Notes: generated by a model from the letters alone, not told the origin. A stretch of 39,078 nucleotides of DNA from Bacillota bacterium (GCA_012840225.1 DULU01000042.1:1-39078), one strand, 5' to 3'. Shown: positions 25,348-34,184, counted from the first letter of the stretch. Translations and numbers: made by a program.

Positions 25348-26058
25348 TCAACCATCCGCCATCCCCGCCAACTGCTTCAGGACAGCCGGGGGAACATAGC
25401 GACATTCCCGCAGGGAAAGCATTCTGGACAGATGTCTGGCCACCACAGCCGCCGCCTCCCTTCCGCCCGGCACTCTCACTCCCAGCTCCAGCAAGGAGGT
25501 GACCCCGCGCCCCTTGATGCCGCAGGGTACGATATCGCGCAAGCCGCTCAAATTATTGCGCAGGTTGAGGGCAAAACCGTGCAAAGTCACGCCCTTGCTA
25601 ACCTTGATGCCGATGCTGGCGATCTTGGCCGCGCCCACCCACACGCCGGTGTAGGCTTTGTCCCGCTCGCCGGTGATGCCCCAGTCGGCCAGGGCGCACT
25701 GCAAGGAATCCTCAAGAATGCGCAGGTAGCGATGGAGATCCGCGCCGAAGCGCGAGATTCTCACGATGCAATAACCCACCAGTTGCCCGGGAGCATGAAA
25801 AGTGATGCTGCCGCCCCTGTCGGCCCAGATCAGGCTGGCCCCCTGTCTGGTCAACACCTCCGGACCGGGAAGGAACTCCGGGCTGGTGCGCGTGCCTGCT
25901 GTGTAGACCGGTGGATGTTCCAGCGCCAAAAGCAGATCGGGCAAGCGGCCGGCGGCTCTCAACTCGGCCAGCTTGGCCTGCAGACTCCTGGCCTGATGCC
26001 AGTCCATCCGGCCGGCCCAGGTATATAGAAAGGTACGTTCTTCACTGAATTTGCTCAT
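25348..26058 (-). CDS. lipB: Octanoyl-(acyl-carrier-protein):protein N-octanoyltransferase LipB
   Basis: Transfers octanoyl groups from ACP to the lysine of lipoyl domains; LipA then adds sulfur. The 236-residue protein contains LALEHPPVYTAGTR, RGGSITFHAPGQLVGY (substrate pocket), the catalytic lysine in KIASIGIKVSKGVTLHG and the catalytic cysteine in IVPCGIKGRGVTSL. The ATG at 26058 follows GAGGAAGG by 5 nt and overlaps nothing critical; a start at 26073 lies in the E2 stop and is less likely. It is the fourth gene after E1alpha, E1beta and E2, which would provide its substrate. An Lpl-type ligase is not seen here. Confidence 0.94.
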   Translation of the reverse strand: MSKFSEERTFLYTWAGRMDWHQARSLQAKLAELRAAGRLPDLLLALEHPPVYTAGTRTSPEFLPGPEVLTRQGASLIWADRGGSITFHAPGQLVGYCIVRISRFGADLHRYLRILEDSLQCALADWGITGERDKAYTGVWVGAAKIASIGIKVSKGVTLHGFALNLRNNLSGLRDIVPCGIKGRGVTSLLELGVRVPGGREAAAVVARHLSRMLSLRECRYVPPAVLKQLAGMADG

Positions 26059-26069
26059 TAATACCTTCC

Positions 26070-27281
26070 TCAATAAATCGGCGTAGAAGCATCGAAAGAC
26101 TCGAGGCGGTTTTTCACCAGCCGCAGGAACCGGCCGATCACCGCTCCGTCCAGCACCCGGTGGTCCAGGGAGACACAGAGATTCATCATGTCCCTGATGG
26201 CGATGCCGTCGCCTACCACCACCGGCCGGCGGGTGATGGTTTCCATGCTCATGATGGCCGCCTGAGGATAGTTGATGATGGGCGCCGACATGATGGAACC
26301 GAAAGCCCCGGTGTTGTTGATGGTGAAGGTGCCACCCTCCACGTCTTCGGGCCGCAAGGTGCCCGTCCTGGCCCGCGTTGCCAGGTCGTGAACGGCCTGG
26401 GCCAGCCCGATGATGCTCATCTGATCGGCATCCTTGATCACCGGCACGATCAGGCCGTCGTTCAGGTCCACGGCAATCCCGATATTAATGTGTTTCTTGA
26501 CGACAATGCGATCGTTGTCCCATTGGGAGTTCAAAATAGGGTAGGCTCTTAAGCCTTCCACGGCGGCTTTGATCACAAAAGGCAGGTAGGTGAGGTTTAC
26601 CCCCTCGCGCTTCAACACCTCTTCTTTGATGGCCCGCCGGTAGGCCACCAGCTTAGTGACATCCACCTCCACCATGGTCCAGGCATGCGGCACCAAGCGT
26701 TTGCTCTCGCACATGCGCGCCGCAATATGCCTTCTCATGCTGGTGAGCGGGATCACCTCATCGCCGGAAAAGAGGCGGGCCACCTTCTGCTCCACGGCCT
26801 TCTGCTCCATGGCCTTCTGCTCCATGGCCTGCTCCACGGCCTGCTCCACGGCCTGCTCCATAGCCCGTTCCATATCCCGGCGGGTGACCCGGCCTTCCAA
26901 ACCGCTCCCCACCACCGTGGCCGGATCTATGCCCGACTCGTCCGCCAGGCGCCTGACGGCGGGTGAATAGCGCGGCGGCTCGACTGCGCCGTTGCTCTTG
27001 CCGTTGGCTGTGACGAGCGCCGGGTCGCTTTGTTCCTCCCGCTCGTCGCTCTCAATCAAGGCGATGGGCGTGCCCACCGCAATGGTCTGCCCTTCTTCCA
27101 CCAATAGGCCGGTGATATATCCGCCGACCGGTGAGGGGATTTCCGTATTGATCTTGTCGGTATCCACTTCCACCAGTGGTTCGTCGCGTTCCACCCGCTC
27201 GCCGACCTTCTTCAGCCAGCGGCCGATGATCCCTTCCACAATGCTCTCGCCCAGTTTGGGCAAGGTGATTTCCGTAATCAT
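26070..27281 (-). CDS. 2-oxoacid dehydrogenase E2 (dihydrolipoamide acyltransferase)
   Basis: Core subunit of a 2-oxoacid dehydrogenase complex, 403 residues. It has one lipoyl domain (1-80; lipoylated lysine in EVDTDKINTEIPSP), a hinge, a peripheral subunit-binding domain (SPAVRRLADESGID through GSGLEGRVTRRDME) and an inner acyltransferase domain ending with the catalytic SLDHRVLDGA. The linker between the binding and catalytic domains holds six imperfect AMEQ/AVEQ units encoded at 26784-26864. The ATG at 27281 follows AAAGGAGG with ideal spacing. It sits after E1alpha and E1beta and before lipB. The E1 partners look branched-chain like, so this is probably BkdB-type, but pyruvate or 2-oxoglutarate cannot be excluded. 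Confidence 0.93.
   Translation of the reverse strand: MITEITLPKLGESIVEGIIGRWLKKVGERVERDEPLVEVDTDKINTEIPSPVGGYITGLLVEEGQTIAVGTPIALIESDEREEQSDPALVTANGKSNGAVEPPRYSPAVRRLADESGIDPATVVGSGLEGRVTRRDMERAMEQAVEQAVEQAMEQKAMEQKAVEQKVARLFSGDEVIPLTSMRRHIAARMCESKRLVPHAWTMVEVDVTKLVAYRRAIKEEVLKREGVNLTYLPFVIKAAVEGLRAYPILNSQWDNDRIVVKKHINIGIAVDLNDGLIVPVIKDADQMSIIGLAQAVHDLATRARTGTLRPEDVEGGTFTINNTGAFGSIMSAPIINYPQAAIMSMETITRRPVVVGDGIAIRDMMNLCVSLDHRVLDGAVIGRFLRLVKNRLESFDASTPIY
26784..26864 (-). repeat. Tandem repeat coding AMEQ/AVEQ in the E2 linker
   Basis: Eighty-one bases made of three 12-base units (GCxxTGGAGCAG) followed, in the coding direction, by three 15-base units (the same plus AAG). They encode two related repeats, AMEQ/AVEQ and AMEQK/AVEQK. 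The near identity of units at the DNA level points to recent expansion by slippage. The flexible linker tolerates length change. Confidence 0.9.
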
Positions 27282-27295
27282 ACCTGGCCTCCTTT

Positions 27296-28285
27296 TCAAA
27301 AACGGGCCAGTTCCCGCATAGCTTTCTCTAAAGCGGCCCGCCCGGGGACCACATGCTCTTCCAGGTGGCGGCTATAGGGAGCGAGCGGGATGTCCGGAGC
27401 GGCCACCCTCATCACAGGAGCATCGAGATGGAAAAAGCACTCTTCCATGATGACCGCGGCGATTTCGCCGCCTATACCGCCGCTGAGACAATCTTCGTGA
27501 GCGACCAACGCTTTGCCCGTCTTCCGCACCGAGCGGCAGATGAGCTCTTTATCCAGCGGCTTTAAGGACCTGAGATCCACCACTTCGACATCGATGTGGC
27601 TCTTCGCCAGTTTCTCTGCGGCGGCCAAGGCCTGATGCAGCATCAGGCCATAGGCGATCACCGTCAGGTCCCGTCCTTCTCTTTTTACATCGGCTTTGCC
27701 GATGGCGATGGTATATTCCTCGTCCGGCACCTCGCCGCTCACCGCCCTGTAGGTGGCTTTATGCTCCAGAAACAGTACCGGATCGGGATCGCGCAGGGCG
27801 GCGATGAGCAGACCTTTCGTGTCGTACGGCGTGGCGGGAGCCACAATCTTCAGCCCCGGCACGCCGCAGAACATCCCCTCCACGCTCTGGTTGTGGTACA
27901 ACCCGCCGCCGCCCCCAGGGGCCACGCCATATGGGGTGCGGATGACCAACGGGCAGTGATAACCATTGTTGCTGCGGTAGCGCAGGCGGGCGGCTTCATT
28001 GATGATCTGATCCATGGCCGGGTAGATGAAATCGGCAAACTGGATCTCCACCACGGGCCGCAAACCGGCGGCGGCGGCGCCGACGGCGATCCCCACCAGA
28101 CTTGATTCCGCCAGCGGCGCGTCGATCACCCGTTCCGGGCCGAACTCGGAGAGCAGGCCTTTGGTGGCCTGGAAGACGCCGCCGATCTTCGCCACGTCCT
28201 CGCCGATGACGATGATCCGGCTGTCGCGGCGCATCTCCTCCCTCAGGGTGTGCGCCACAGTCTCCACAATGTTCCGCACGGCCAT
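27296..28285 (-). CDS. 2-oxoacid dehydrogenase E1 beta subunit
   Basis: Beta subunit of the thiamine-diphosphate-dependent E1 component, 329 residues. It has IVIGEDVAKIGGVFQAT, DAPLAESSLVGIAVG (the activating glutamate of ThDP), QFADFIYPAMDQI and the C-terminal AHEDCLSGGIGGEI, in the order of family members. The ATG at 28285 follows GGGAGG with about 10 nt and shares context with the end of E1alpha (1 nt between); the frame is open further upstream, but that lies in E1alpha. Tight junctions on both sides suggest one complex made together. Branched-chain keto acids are the likely substrates, from the partner E1alpha. Confidence 0.94.
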   Translation of the reverse strand: MAVRNIVETVAHTLREEMRRDSRIIVIGEDVAKIGGVFQATKGLLSEFGPERVIDAPLAESSLVGIAVGAAAAGLRPVVEIQFADFIYPAMDQIINEAARLRYRSNNGYHCPLVIRTPYGVAPGGGGGLYHNQSVEGMFCGVPGLKIVAPATPYDTKGLLIAALRDPDPVLFLEHKATYRAVSGEVPDEEYTIAIGKADVKREGRDLTVIAYGLMLHQALAAAEKLAKSHIDVEVVDLRSLKPLDKELICRSVRKTGKALVAHEDCLSGGIGGEIAAVIMEECFFHLDAPVMRVAAPDIPLAPYSRHLEEHVVPGRAALEKAMRELARF

Positions 28286-28286
28286 C

Positions 28287-29303
28287 TTAATGCTCCCTCC
28301 CGCTTTCCGGCTCGGCGTAAACGAAACGGCCGGCGGTTTCCGGCAGCGGCTCGGGAGCCAAAAGAGCCCGTCTGGCGGCAGCAGCCACCTCGGCATGTAC
28401 CTGGCGGGCCAGCTCCGCCCCGGCTTCCGGGGACAATATTCCGCACTCCGCCAGGTATCCTCCAAATCTCTTGATCGGATCCTTGCTTTTCCAGGCGGCT
28501 ATCTCTTCCTCGGAGCGATAGAGGCGGTCGTTGTCGTTGGAGGTATGCGGGGCGAACCTATAGGTCACCGCTTCGATCAAAGATGGCCCCTCGCCCGCCC
28601 TGGCCCGCCCGGCCGCCGCCCGCACCGCTTCATACACCGCCAACACGTCGTTGCCGTCCACCGTGATCCCGGGGATACCATAGGCCGCCGCTCTGTCGGC
28701 GACCCGGGGCACCGGCGACTGCAGGCGAAAGGGCGTGGAAATGGCGTATTGATTGTTTTCACAGAAGAAAATCACCGGCAGCCGGTATATGGCGGCAAAA
28801 TTTAAAGCTTCGTGAAAATCGCCCTTGCTCACCGCCCCGTCGCCGAACGACACCCAGGCGAGCGCTTCTTCTCCGGAGAGGCGGGCGGCCAGGGCGCAGC
28901 CCACGGCATGCGGCAGCTGTGTGGCCACCGGGCTGGAACAGGAGAAGATGCGCAACTCCGGCCGGCTCCAGTGCTTCGACATCTGGCGACCGCCGCTGTT
29001 GGGATCATTTGCTTTGCCGAATTCTGCCAGAAAAACCTCTTCCAGGGTCATGCCCAAAGCCAGGACCACCGCCGTGTCGCGGTAATAGGGCAGCACCCAG
29101 TCCACTCCGGGCTTCAGGGCCATGGCCGCACCCACCTGAGCGGCTTCCTGGCCTTCCCCGCCGACGGTGAAGGCTATTTTCCCCTGACGCACCAAAACCC
29201 AAGCCCGCTCATCCAGCGCCCGGGCGGCCAGCATCAGATAATACATACGGCGCAGGTCGCTCTCTGAGAGGCCGAGCGTTTTATGGCGATCGATTGACGT
29301 CAA
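28287..29303 (-). CDS. 2-oxoacid dehydrogenase E1 alpha subunit
   Basis: Alpha subunit that binds thiamine diphosphate, 338 residues. The ThDP motif begins SFGDGAVSKGDFHEALNFAA and ends ENNQYAIS, and the phosphorylation-loop region is ITVDGNDVLAVYEAV and APHTSNDN. The segment PYYRDTAVVLALGMTLEE with QMSKHWSRPEL is closer to branched-chain 2-oxoacid dehydrogenase (BkdAA) than to pyruvate dehydrogenase alpha, which I infer only from eye comparison. It starts at a TTG directly after GGGAGGGGTAGT. It is the first gene of E1alpha-E1beta-E2-lipB. An E3 (lipoamide dehydrogenase) is not in the window. Confidence 0.93.
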   Translation of the reverse strand: MTSIDRHKTLGLSESDLRRMYYLMLAARALDERAWVLVRQGKIAFTVGGEGQEAAQVGAAMALKPGVDWVLPYYRDTAVVLALGMTLEEVFLAEFGKANDPNSGGRQMSKHWSRPELRIFSCSSPVATQLPHAVGCALAARLSGEEALAWVSFGDGAVSKGDFHEALNFAAIYRLPVIFFCENNQYAISTPFRLQSPVPRVADRAAAYGIPGITVDGNDVLAVYEAVRAAAGRARAGEGPSLIEAVTYRFAPHTSNDNDRLYRSEEEIAAWKSKDPIKRFGGYLAECGILSPEAGAELARQVHAEVAAAARRALLAPEPLPETAGRFVYAEPESGREH

Positions 29304-29325
29304 ACTACCCCTCCCTGCCGGCCGG

Positions 29326-29880
29326 TTAACCGCGCCAGTTAAAGCTGTGAATGGCTTTCATCCACTGATCCTTGATCACTCCGGCATACTCCTTCTCCTC
29401 GCAGAAAAGCTGGATCGTCACCACATCCCGCCCTTTGATATAGACTACATAGCGGATCATGCCGGTTTTTCCGGTCGGGGTCTTGCCGGTGATCTCGATA
29501 AACCTGAATTTCAGATTGCGTTCGCTGGTATATTCCCGTTCCATATTTATCTTTAGACCGCTCAGCACATGGCGCCAGCGGATCAGGAGCGCCTCTTTCA
29601 GGCTCTCGTAGCTGCCGGAGAAATTGGACACTCCGGAGATGCGCAGAATGGGTCCGTCTTTTTTCAGGGTGAGATCCAACGTGCGCTCGTCAAAGATGAC
29701 GCTGGGTGCGTATGAATCGCAATTTGACGGGATGAGGAGCTCATATCTGGGAGCGTCATCCCAATACCACCAATATGATTTGTCGTCGGAGATGTAAAAT
29801 TCACCCGCCGCCGCCATGCTGGACACGGCTGCCGTGATAAAGACCGCCAGAAACCAAATCAGCCGGTGTCGCATCCTCAT
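29326..29880 (-). CDS. Small secreted protein of unknown function
   Basis: A 184-residue exported protein. The signal peptide is RLIWFLAVFITAAVSSMAAAG, with a likely cleavage near A-A-G. The mature part is rich in aromatic residues (FYISDDKSYWWYWDDAP) and beta-strand segments, ending KAIHSFNWRG, which is a common end of DUF-type envelope proteins in Bacillota. No family named. GGGAGG lies 9 nt upstream of the ATG. It ends 22 bp before the E1alpha TTG on the same strand, so it may be cotranscribed with it, but there is no functional sign for that. Confidence 0.6.
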   Translation of the reverse strand: MRMRHRLIWFLAVFITAAVSSMAAAGEFYISDDKSYWWYWDDAPRYELLIPSNCDSYAPSVIFDERTLDLTLKKDGPILRISGVSNFSGSYESLKEALLIRWRHVLSGLKINMEREYTSERNLKFRFIEITGKTPTGKTGMIRYVVYIKGRDVVTIQLFCEEKEYAGVIKDQWMKAIHSFNWRG

Positions 29881-30015
29881 ATAATCCTGCCTCCCACACT
29901 ATGCCATAATTTCCTTTTTATACTTACTAGTTTCCCCAAAAGAGGAATGATGTCCTTCCATATGAGGAAAAGGAACGGCCACTCGGCATCAACCGCCATT
30001 GCTATTATGCTTTTT

Positions 30016-31356
30016 TCAGCGTGGCTCTAGCCATCTGCCGGCCGGTGCGGCCACAATCCGGCCGTTTTCGGCCACCAGTTCGCCCCGCAGATAGGTGGCG
30101 ATCACCCGGCCTCTGCCGCGGCGGCCGCGGAACGGTGTGGCCTTGGCTTTACTGTGCATTTGGGTTGGATCCACCACCCAGTCGGCGGCCGGATCGACCA
30201 GCACCAGGTCGGCGTCCTTGCCGGGCTGGAGATCGCCCTTGGCCGACAGCTGGAAAATGGCGGCGGGACGGGCGGCGCACCAAGCGGCGATGTGCGCCGG
30301 AGTGAAGCGGCCGCCAATAGCGGCATCCAGGAGAAGGGGAAACATGGTTTCCAGACCTGGGGCACCGGCAGGAGCGGCCCACGGATCGGGGTTCATCTTC
30401 TCTTCCATTGTGTGGGGGGCATGATCGCTCGCCACCATGTCGATCACACCGGATAAGAGGCCTTCCCATAAGGCGGCCTGATCATGCTTTTCTCTTACCG
30501 GCGGCAATATCTTCATCGCCGGACCGATCTCCGCATAATCGGCCGCGGTCAAAAAGAGGTAATGAGGACAGGTTTCGGCGCTCACCTTGAAGCCGGCTTT
30601 TTTCGCCTCTTTTACTATAGTTACGGCAGAGGCGGAGCTAAGGTGCGCCAGATGAATAGGCGCTCCGGTGAGACCGGAGAGGCGGCAGATCAGGGACACG
30701 GCCATATCTTCAGCCCAGGCCGGCCGGGTGGCCAGGAAATGGTCATAATGCCACTTTTGCCCGGCGGCCTGCCGGGCGCTCTCCAGGTACTCTATCACGC
30801 TGCCCATCTCGGCGTGCACCACCACCGGTAAGCCAAACGGCGCCAGAAACTCCAGCGCCGCCGCCAGCTCGCCCCAGCCGGGAGCGGTCAGATGGCCGGT
30901 GGTCGGGCCCAAAAACACTTTAAAGCCGGTGCAGCCGCCGGCGCTCAAGCGGTGGAGCCGCTCCTGATCCGCCCCGGTGAGCACGGCGAAGAGGCCGACA
31001 TCCACAAAAGCCCGGCCCGGAATCAAAGCCGCTTTCTCTTTCAGCCGGTCAAGGCTGTCCACCGGCGGCACGGTGTTGGGCATGTCGAGGACGGTGGTCA
31101 CTCCGCCGCAGGCTGCCGCCGCCGTGCCGCTCATCAGGGTCTCTTTGGCCGCCGCTCCCGGTTCTCTGAGGTGCACGTGAGCATCGATCAGCCCCGGAAA
31201 AACCAGCAAGCCGGCGGCATCAACCACTTTTTTGGCGGCAAAAGGGGCTCCTGAGGCCAAGAGTGCCCTGATGCGGCCGTTCTCCACGGCGATATCTGCC
31301 CGGAACGATCCTCCGGCAGTGACGGCCGTGCCGCCCCTGATCAGCAAATCAAACAT
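30016..31356 (-). CDS. Dihydroorotase/allantoinase-family cyclic amidohydrolase
   Basis: A 446-residue zinc amidohydrolase. DAHVHLREPG (about 57-66) holds the first metal histidines, FKVFLGPTTGHL contains the lysine that is carbamylated in this family, VVVHAEMGSV and HLAHLSSASA hold the next histidines, and the catalytic aspartate is in MVASDHAPHTMEEK. AETCPHYLFLTAADY is common to both dihydroorotases and allantoinases. The match with PyrC-type dihydroorotase is the most common; however, no pyr gene is in the window, and the GAPGLETMFPLLLDAA segment is also usual in hydantoinase/allantoinase enzymes. The substrate is therefore open. GAGGTAG lies just before the ATG. Confidence 0.85.
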   Translation of the reverse strand: MFDLLIRGGTAVTAGGSFRADIAVENGRIRALLASGAPFAAKKVVDAAGLLVFPGLIDAHVHLREPGAAAKETLMSGTAAAACGGVTTVLDMPNTVPPVDSLDRLKEKAALIPGRAFVDVGLFAVLTGADQERLHRLSAGGCTGFKVFLGPTTGHLTAPGWGELAAALEFLAPFGLPVVVHAEMGSVIEYLESARQAAGQKWHYDHFLATRPAWAEDMAVSLICRLSGLTGAPIHLAHLSSASAVTIVKEAKKAGFKVSAETCPHYLFLTAADYAEIGPAMKILPPVREKHDQAALWEGLLSGVIDMVASDHAPHTMEEKMNPDPWAAPAGAPGLETMFPLLLDAAIGGRFTPAHIAAWCAARPAAIFQLSAKGDLQPGKDADLVLVDPAADWVVDPTQMHSKAKATPFRGRRGRGRVIATYLRGELVAENGRIVAAPAGRWLEPR

Positions 31357-31409
31357 TTGACTACCTCATTGCTACCTCAAAATTTAGCCGGCGGCGGTGC
31401 ACCGTTGGT

Positions 31410-31447
31410 CAGGCGCCGGCGCACTTTGAGCCTGGCGCCGGCGCCCT
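31410..31447 (-). repeat. Inverted repeat downstream of kamA
   Basis: AGGCGCCGGCGC (31411-31422) and its near complement GCGCCGGCGCCCTG (31434-31447) can form a stem of about 12 pairs with an 11-nt loop, between kamA and the amidohydrolase gene. There is no T tract, so it is not a standard terminator; it may stabilise or separate the transcripts. Confidence 0.6.
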
Positions 31448-31477
31448 GTGGTCGACATCACTGTGGCTCGGTGCCGC

Positions 31478-32671
31478 TTATAGCATAGCGGCCACACCCC
31501 GCTCGGCGGTGCCGGCTTCCCGGCAGAAGGGGCAGGCTTCCGCCTCGTGCCTGTAGGGTTCCCTGGTTTCCGTATATACGGCCAGACGGCCTTCGTAATT
31601 CCGCAGCACCACTTTTTCCGGCGATTGCGACACCAGGTAGTTCGGGGAGAGCGGGATTTTGCCGTAGCCTCCTGGGGCATCCACCACGAAAGTGGGCACG
31701 GCATACCCGGAAGTGTGTCCTCTGAGATGCTCGATGATCTCGATGCCCACCGAAAGAGGCGTGCGGAAATGATCCAACCCCGTCACCTGATCGCACTGGT
31801 ACAGATAATACGGGCGCACCCTGGCGGCCACCAGCTTCTGCACCAGTTTTTTCTGCAGGTGCGGGCAATCGTTGATCCCTTTCAGCAGTACGGTCTGATT
31901 GCCGAGCGGGATGCCGGCATCCGCCAACCGGCTGCAGGCGGCTACGGACTCTGCCGTCAGCTCCGCCGGGTGATTGAAATGGGTGTTCACCCACAGCGGA
32001 TGATATTTCCTCAGCATGGCGCACAACTCCGGGGTGATGCGGAAGGGATTGGTCACCGGCGCCCTGGTGCCGATGCGGATGACTTCCACATGCGGGATGG
32101 CCCGCAAGCTGGATATGATATATTCCAGGCGCTCGTCTCCCTGGGTGAGCGGATCGCCGCCGGAGATCAGCACATCCCTCACTTCCGGATGAGCGGAAAT
32201 ATAGGCCAGCGCCTTATCTATCGTCTGTTTGGCTATACCGCCTTCCTGGCCTCCCACCAGTCGCCGGCGGGTGCAGTGGCGGCAATACATGGGACACATC
32301 TCGGTTACCAGGAAGAGAACACGATCAGGATAACGATGGGTGAGAAAAGGAACGGGGGAGTGCAGTTCTTCGTGCAGGGGGTCTATCATACCGGTGGTGT
32401 CGGCTGCGGCCTCTGCCGGCAGTGGAATCGCCTGCCTGCGGATGGGACAGTGCGGATCGTCCGGGTCCATCAACAGCGCATAATAAGGCGTGATAGCCAC
32501 AGGCAACCCTTGCGCGGCGGCAGTGAATCCCGCCTTCTCCTCGGCGGTGAGGTTGATCACCTGTTCTATTTCCTCAGGCCGCCTCAGGCGATGGCGCATC
32601 TGCCATTTCCAGTCCCGCCACTGTTGGGGCGTCACATTCCGCCATAACGGAACATCGCCATATTCTCGCAT
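31478..32671 (-). CDS. kamA: Lysine 2,3-aminomutase KamA
   Basis: PLP- and radical-SAM-dependent enzyme converting L-lysine to beta-lysine, 397 residues. The cluster motif is C126-x3-C130-x2-C133 (CPMYCRHCTRRRLVG). The lysine-recognising aspartates expected in this family are visible in YQCDQVTG and FVVDAPGG, and the PLP lysine is in GGYGKIPLSPNY. These aspartates favour lysine over glutamate as substrate. Full length with C-terminal region, so it is not the shorter EpmB type. It is preceded by an ATP-grasp-like gene 58 nt away. A beta-lysine acetyltransferase (AblB), which often follows KamA in osmolyte clusters, is not seen. Confidence 0.93.
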   Translation of the reverse strand: MREYGDVPLWRNVTPQQWRDWKWQMRHRLRRPEEIEQVINLTAEEKAGFTAAAQGLPVAITPYYALLMDPDDPHCPIRRQAIPLPAEAAADTTGMIDPLHEELHSPVPFLTHRYPDRVLFLVTEMCPMYCRHCTRRRLVGGQEGGIAKQTIDKALAYISAHPEVRDVLISGGDPLTQGDERLEYIISSLRAIPHVEVIRIGTRAPVTNPFRITPELCAMLRKYHPLWVNTHFNHPAELTAESVAACSRLADAGIPLGNQTVLLKGINDCPHLQKKLVQKLVAARVRPYYLYQCDQVTGLDHFRTPLSVGIEIIEHLRGHTSGYAVPTFVVDAPGGYGKIPLSPNYLVSQSPEKVVLRNYEGRLAVYTETREPYRHEAEACPFCREAGTAERGVAAML

Positions 32672-32729
32672 TGTAGGGTGGTCATCTCTCTTTCGCTCTC
32701 TCTTTTTCCGCTATTAACGTTCCAGCCGG

Positions 32730-34184
32730 CTAACGGCGCAGCGCAACAGGGACCATTACGGCATCAACCATACCATGAATGGCCTTCTTGTCAAGAGGAA
32801 CTATAGTCGCTAGAACACCGGAGAGGTGCGCCTGATCATGATGCACGAAATAATACGGGCACAGGCGAACCCGCCCTTGCATAATCTTGATAGCCCCTTC
32901 CGTAAAGTCATAGTATGGCATTTTCACTCTCTTACTTTTGTGGAATCTTTGCAGGATGTGGGGTACCTGTGAAAAAGAAGCGAGAGCGTCCTCAATAGCT
33001 TTAGCCCAGACCTCTGAGGGATGATCGGCGCCTATCACCACTCCCCTGCTGCCCCAGGCCAAGGGGGAGAACCCCGACGGCTTGATCACCAGTTGCCGCT
33101 CCTTTTGCGTAGCCTCGCCCAGTTCCCGGAAGTCGGTGAGGGGCCGGCCGCCTATGGAAAGGCCGGGGATGACGGCCTGCGGCGGCAGGGGGCGCGGATC
33201 AAGTATCCAGGTCTCCGGCAGCAGTTTCTTCAGCAGGTGCAGGCGACTGTCGCCCAAAAGCTCCGCCCAGTAATGCTGCAGCACCGGGTGATGCAGCAGG
33301 GCGAAGAGAGATTTCTCCTCCAGATGGGCCTTCACCGGTGGGGTGAAGGCCGCCATCTCCTTGCGGGCGGCATATAGGATGAGATCGATCTGGGGGATGT
33401 TCTTCAGGTCGAAGAGTTCGAAAAAGCGATAGAGAATGTCCACTTTCTGCCGGCGCTTCTCCCCGGCGGCGCCGACGGGCACATCGAGATAGAGAGCATC
33501 GGCAATAAAAAGGAGATCCCGCGGATGACAGACGCAGATGCGCATGAGGCTCTGCATCTGCTGGGCCAGCCACTGCATCTCGCCGCGAAAATCCCCGGAC
33601 TCATCGCTGACCACCACCGCCGCCAGGGGATCAACCACTTCCGGACAGAGCCCGGTCAAGGCGGCAGCGAAGTTTTTGGCCAGGCCGTCGGGACCGCCCA
33701 CGATGCGGTAGCCCATAGCGGCATATTGTCGGGAGAGAAAATCCAGGAGGCCCATGCCCCCGGGCACGGCGTCCAACTCGGTCACCACCGGCCCTTCCTC
33801 CGTCAGGAGGATGTCGGGCCGGATCACCAGCGGCAAGCTGCGGCGGAACCGCTTTTGCCTGGCGAAATCCAGCACCTGCTCCGGCTTGCCCTGGTCGAGA
33901 TATTCATGAAAAAATGCCGGTATATGCTGGCGCCGGCTTTGCAGGTAAAGATGATCGGCGGCTTTGAGGAAGGCCAGGAAATGCTCACCGAGGAGGCTGA
34001 GTTCCTCAATGAGCTGCTCATCGGCGAAAAATGGCTCCGGCGCCAGGCGAAAAGTGCTGTTTTGCCCCGGAGGTGGGGTAGCGCGGGCCCCGCTGAACAA
34101 TTCCACTCCTTCCATAGCTTGATTGATGGTCAACACCCGCTCGCGCGCCGAGCGTTCTTCATTGACGGCAGTGTTAAGCGGCAT
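32730..34184 (-). CDS. ATP-grasp-like protein of unknown function
   Basis: About 484 residues. The N-terminal half contains LPLVIRPDILLTEEGPVVTE and LDAVPGGMGLLDFLSRQYA, similar in style to the glutathionylspermidine-synthase/circularly permuted ATP-grasp group, where D-h-h-T-E-G precedes E-N-D-P-type loops. The C-terminal half contains the lysine of QLVIKPSGFS, the flexible Gly/Ser loop WGSRGVVIG, ILQRFHKSK and KIMQGRVRLCPYYF, which can hold ATP and metal. This would make it a carboxylate-amine ligase, but the acceptor is unknown. The ATG at 34184 has AAAGGAGG 12 nt upstream; a GTG at 34238 overlaps the ArsR stop (GTGA) and is an alternative start that would couple translation. Cotranscribed with kamA and the ArsR gene by position. 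Confidence 0.65.
   Translation of the reverse strand: MPLNTAVNEERSARERVLTINQAMEGVELFSGARATPPPGQNSTFRLAPEPFFADEQLIEELSLLGEHFLAFLKAADHLYLQSRRQHIPAFFHEYLDQGKPEQVLDFARQKRFRRSLPLVIRPDILLTEEGPVVTELDAVPGGMGLLDFLSRQYAAMGYRIVGGPDGLAKNFAAALTGLCPEVVDPLAAVVVSDESGDFRGEMQWLAQQMQSLMRICVCHPRDLLFIADALYLDVPVGAAGEKRRQKVDILYRFFELFDLKNIPQIDLILYAARKEMAAFTPPVKAHLEEKSLFALLHHPVLQHYWAELLGDSRLHLLKKLLPETWILDPRPLPPQAVIPGLSIGGRPLTDFRELGEATQKERQLVIKPSGFSPLAWGSRGVVIGADHPSEVWAKAIEDALASFSQVPHILQRFHKSKRVKMPYYDFTEGAIKIMQGRVRLCPYYFVHHDQAHLSGVLATIVPLDKKAIHGMVDAVMVPVALRR

Noticed and set aside
26784-26864. Short repeated units considered as a CRISPR array
   Set aside because: Units are 12 or 15 bases, contiguous, without spacers, and lie in frame in the E2 gene.
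30149-30590. Several overlapping Arg/Pro-rich open frames on both strands within the amidohydrolase gene
   Set aside because: Alternate-frame reading of a GC-rich gene; no conserved motif.
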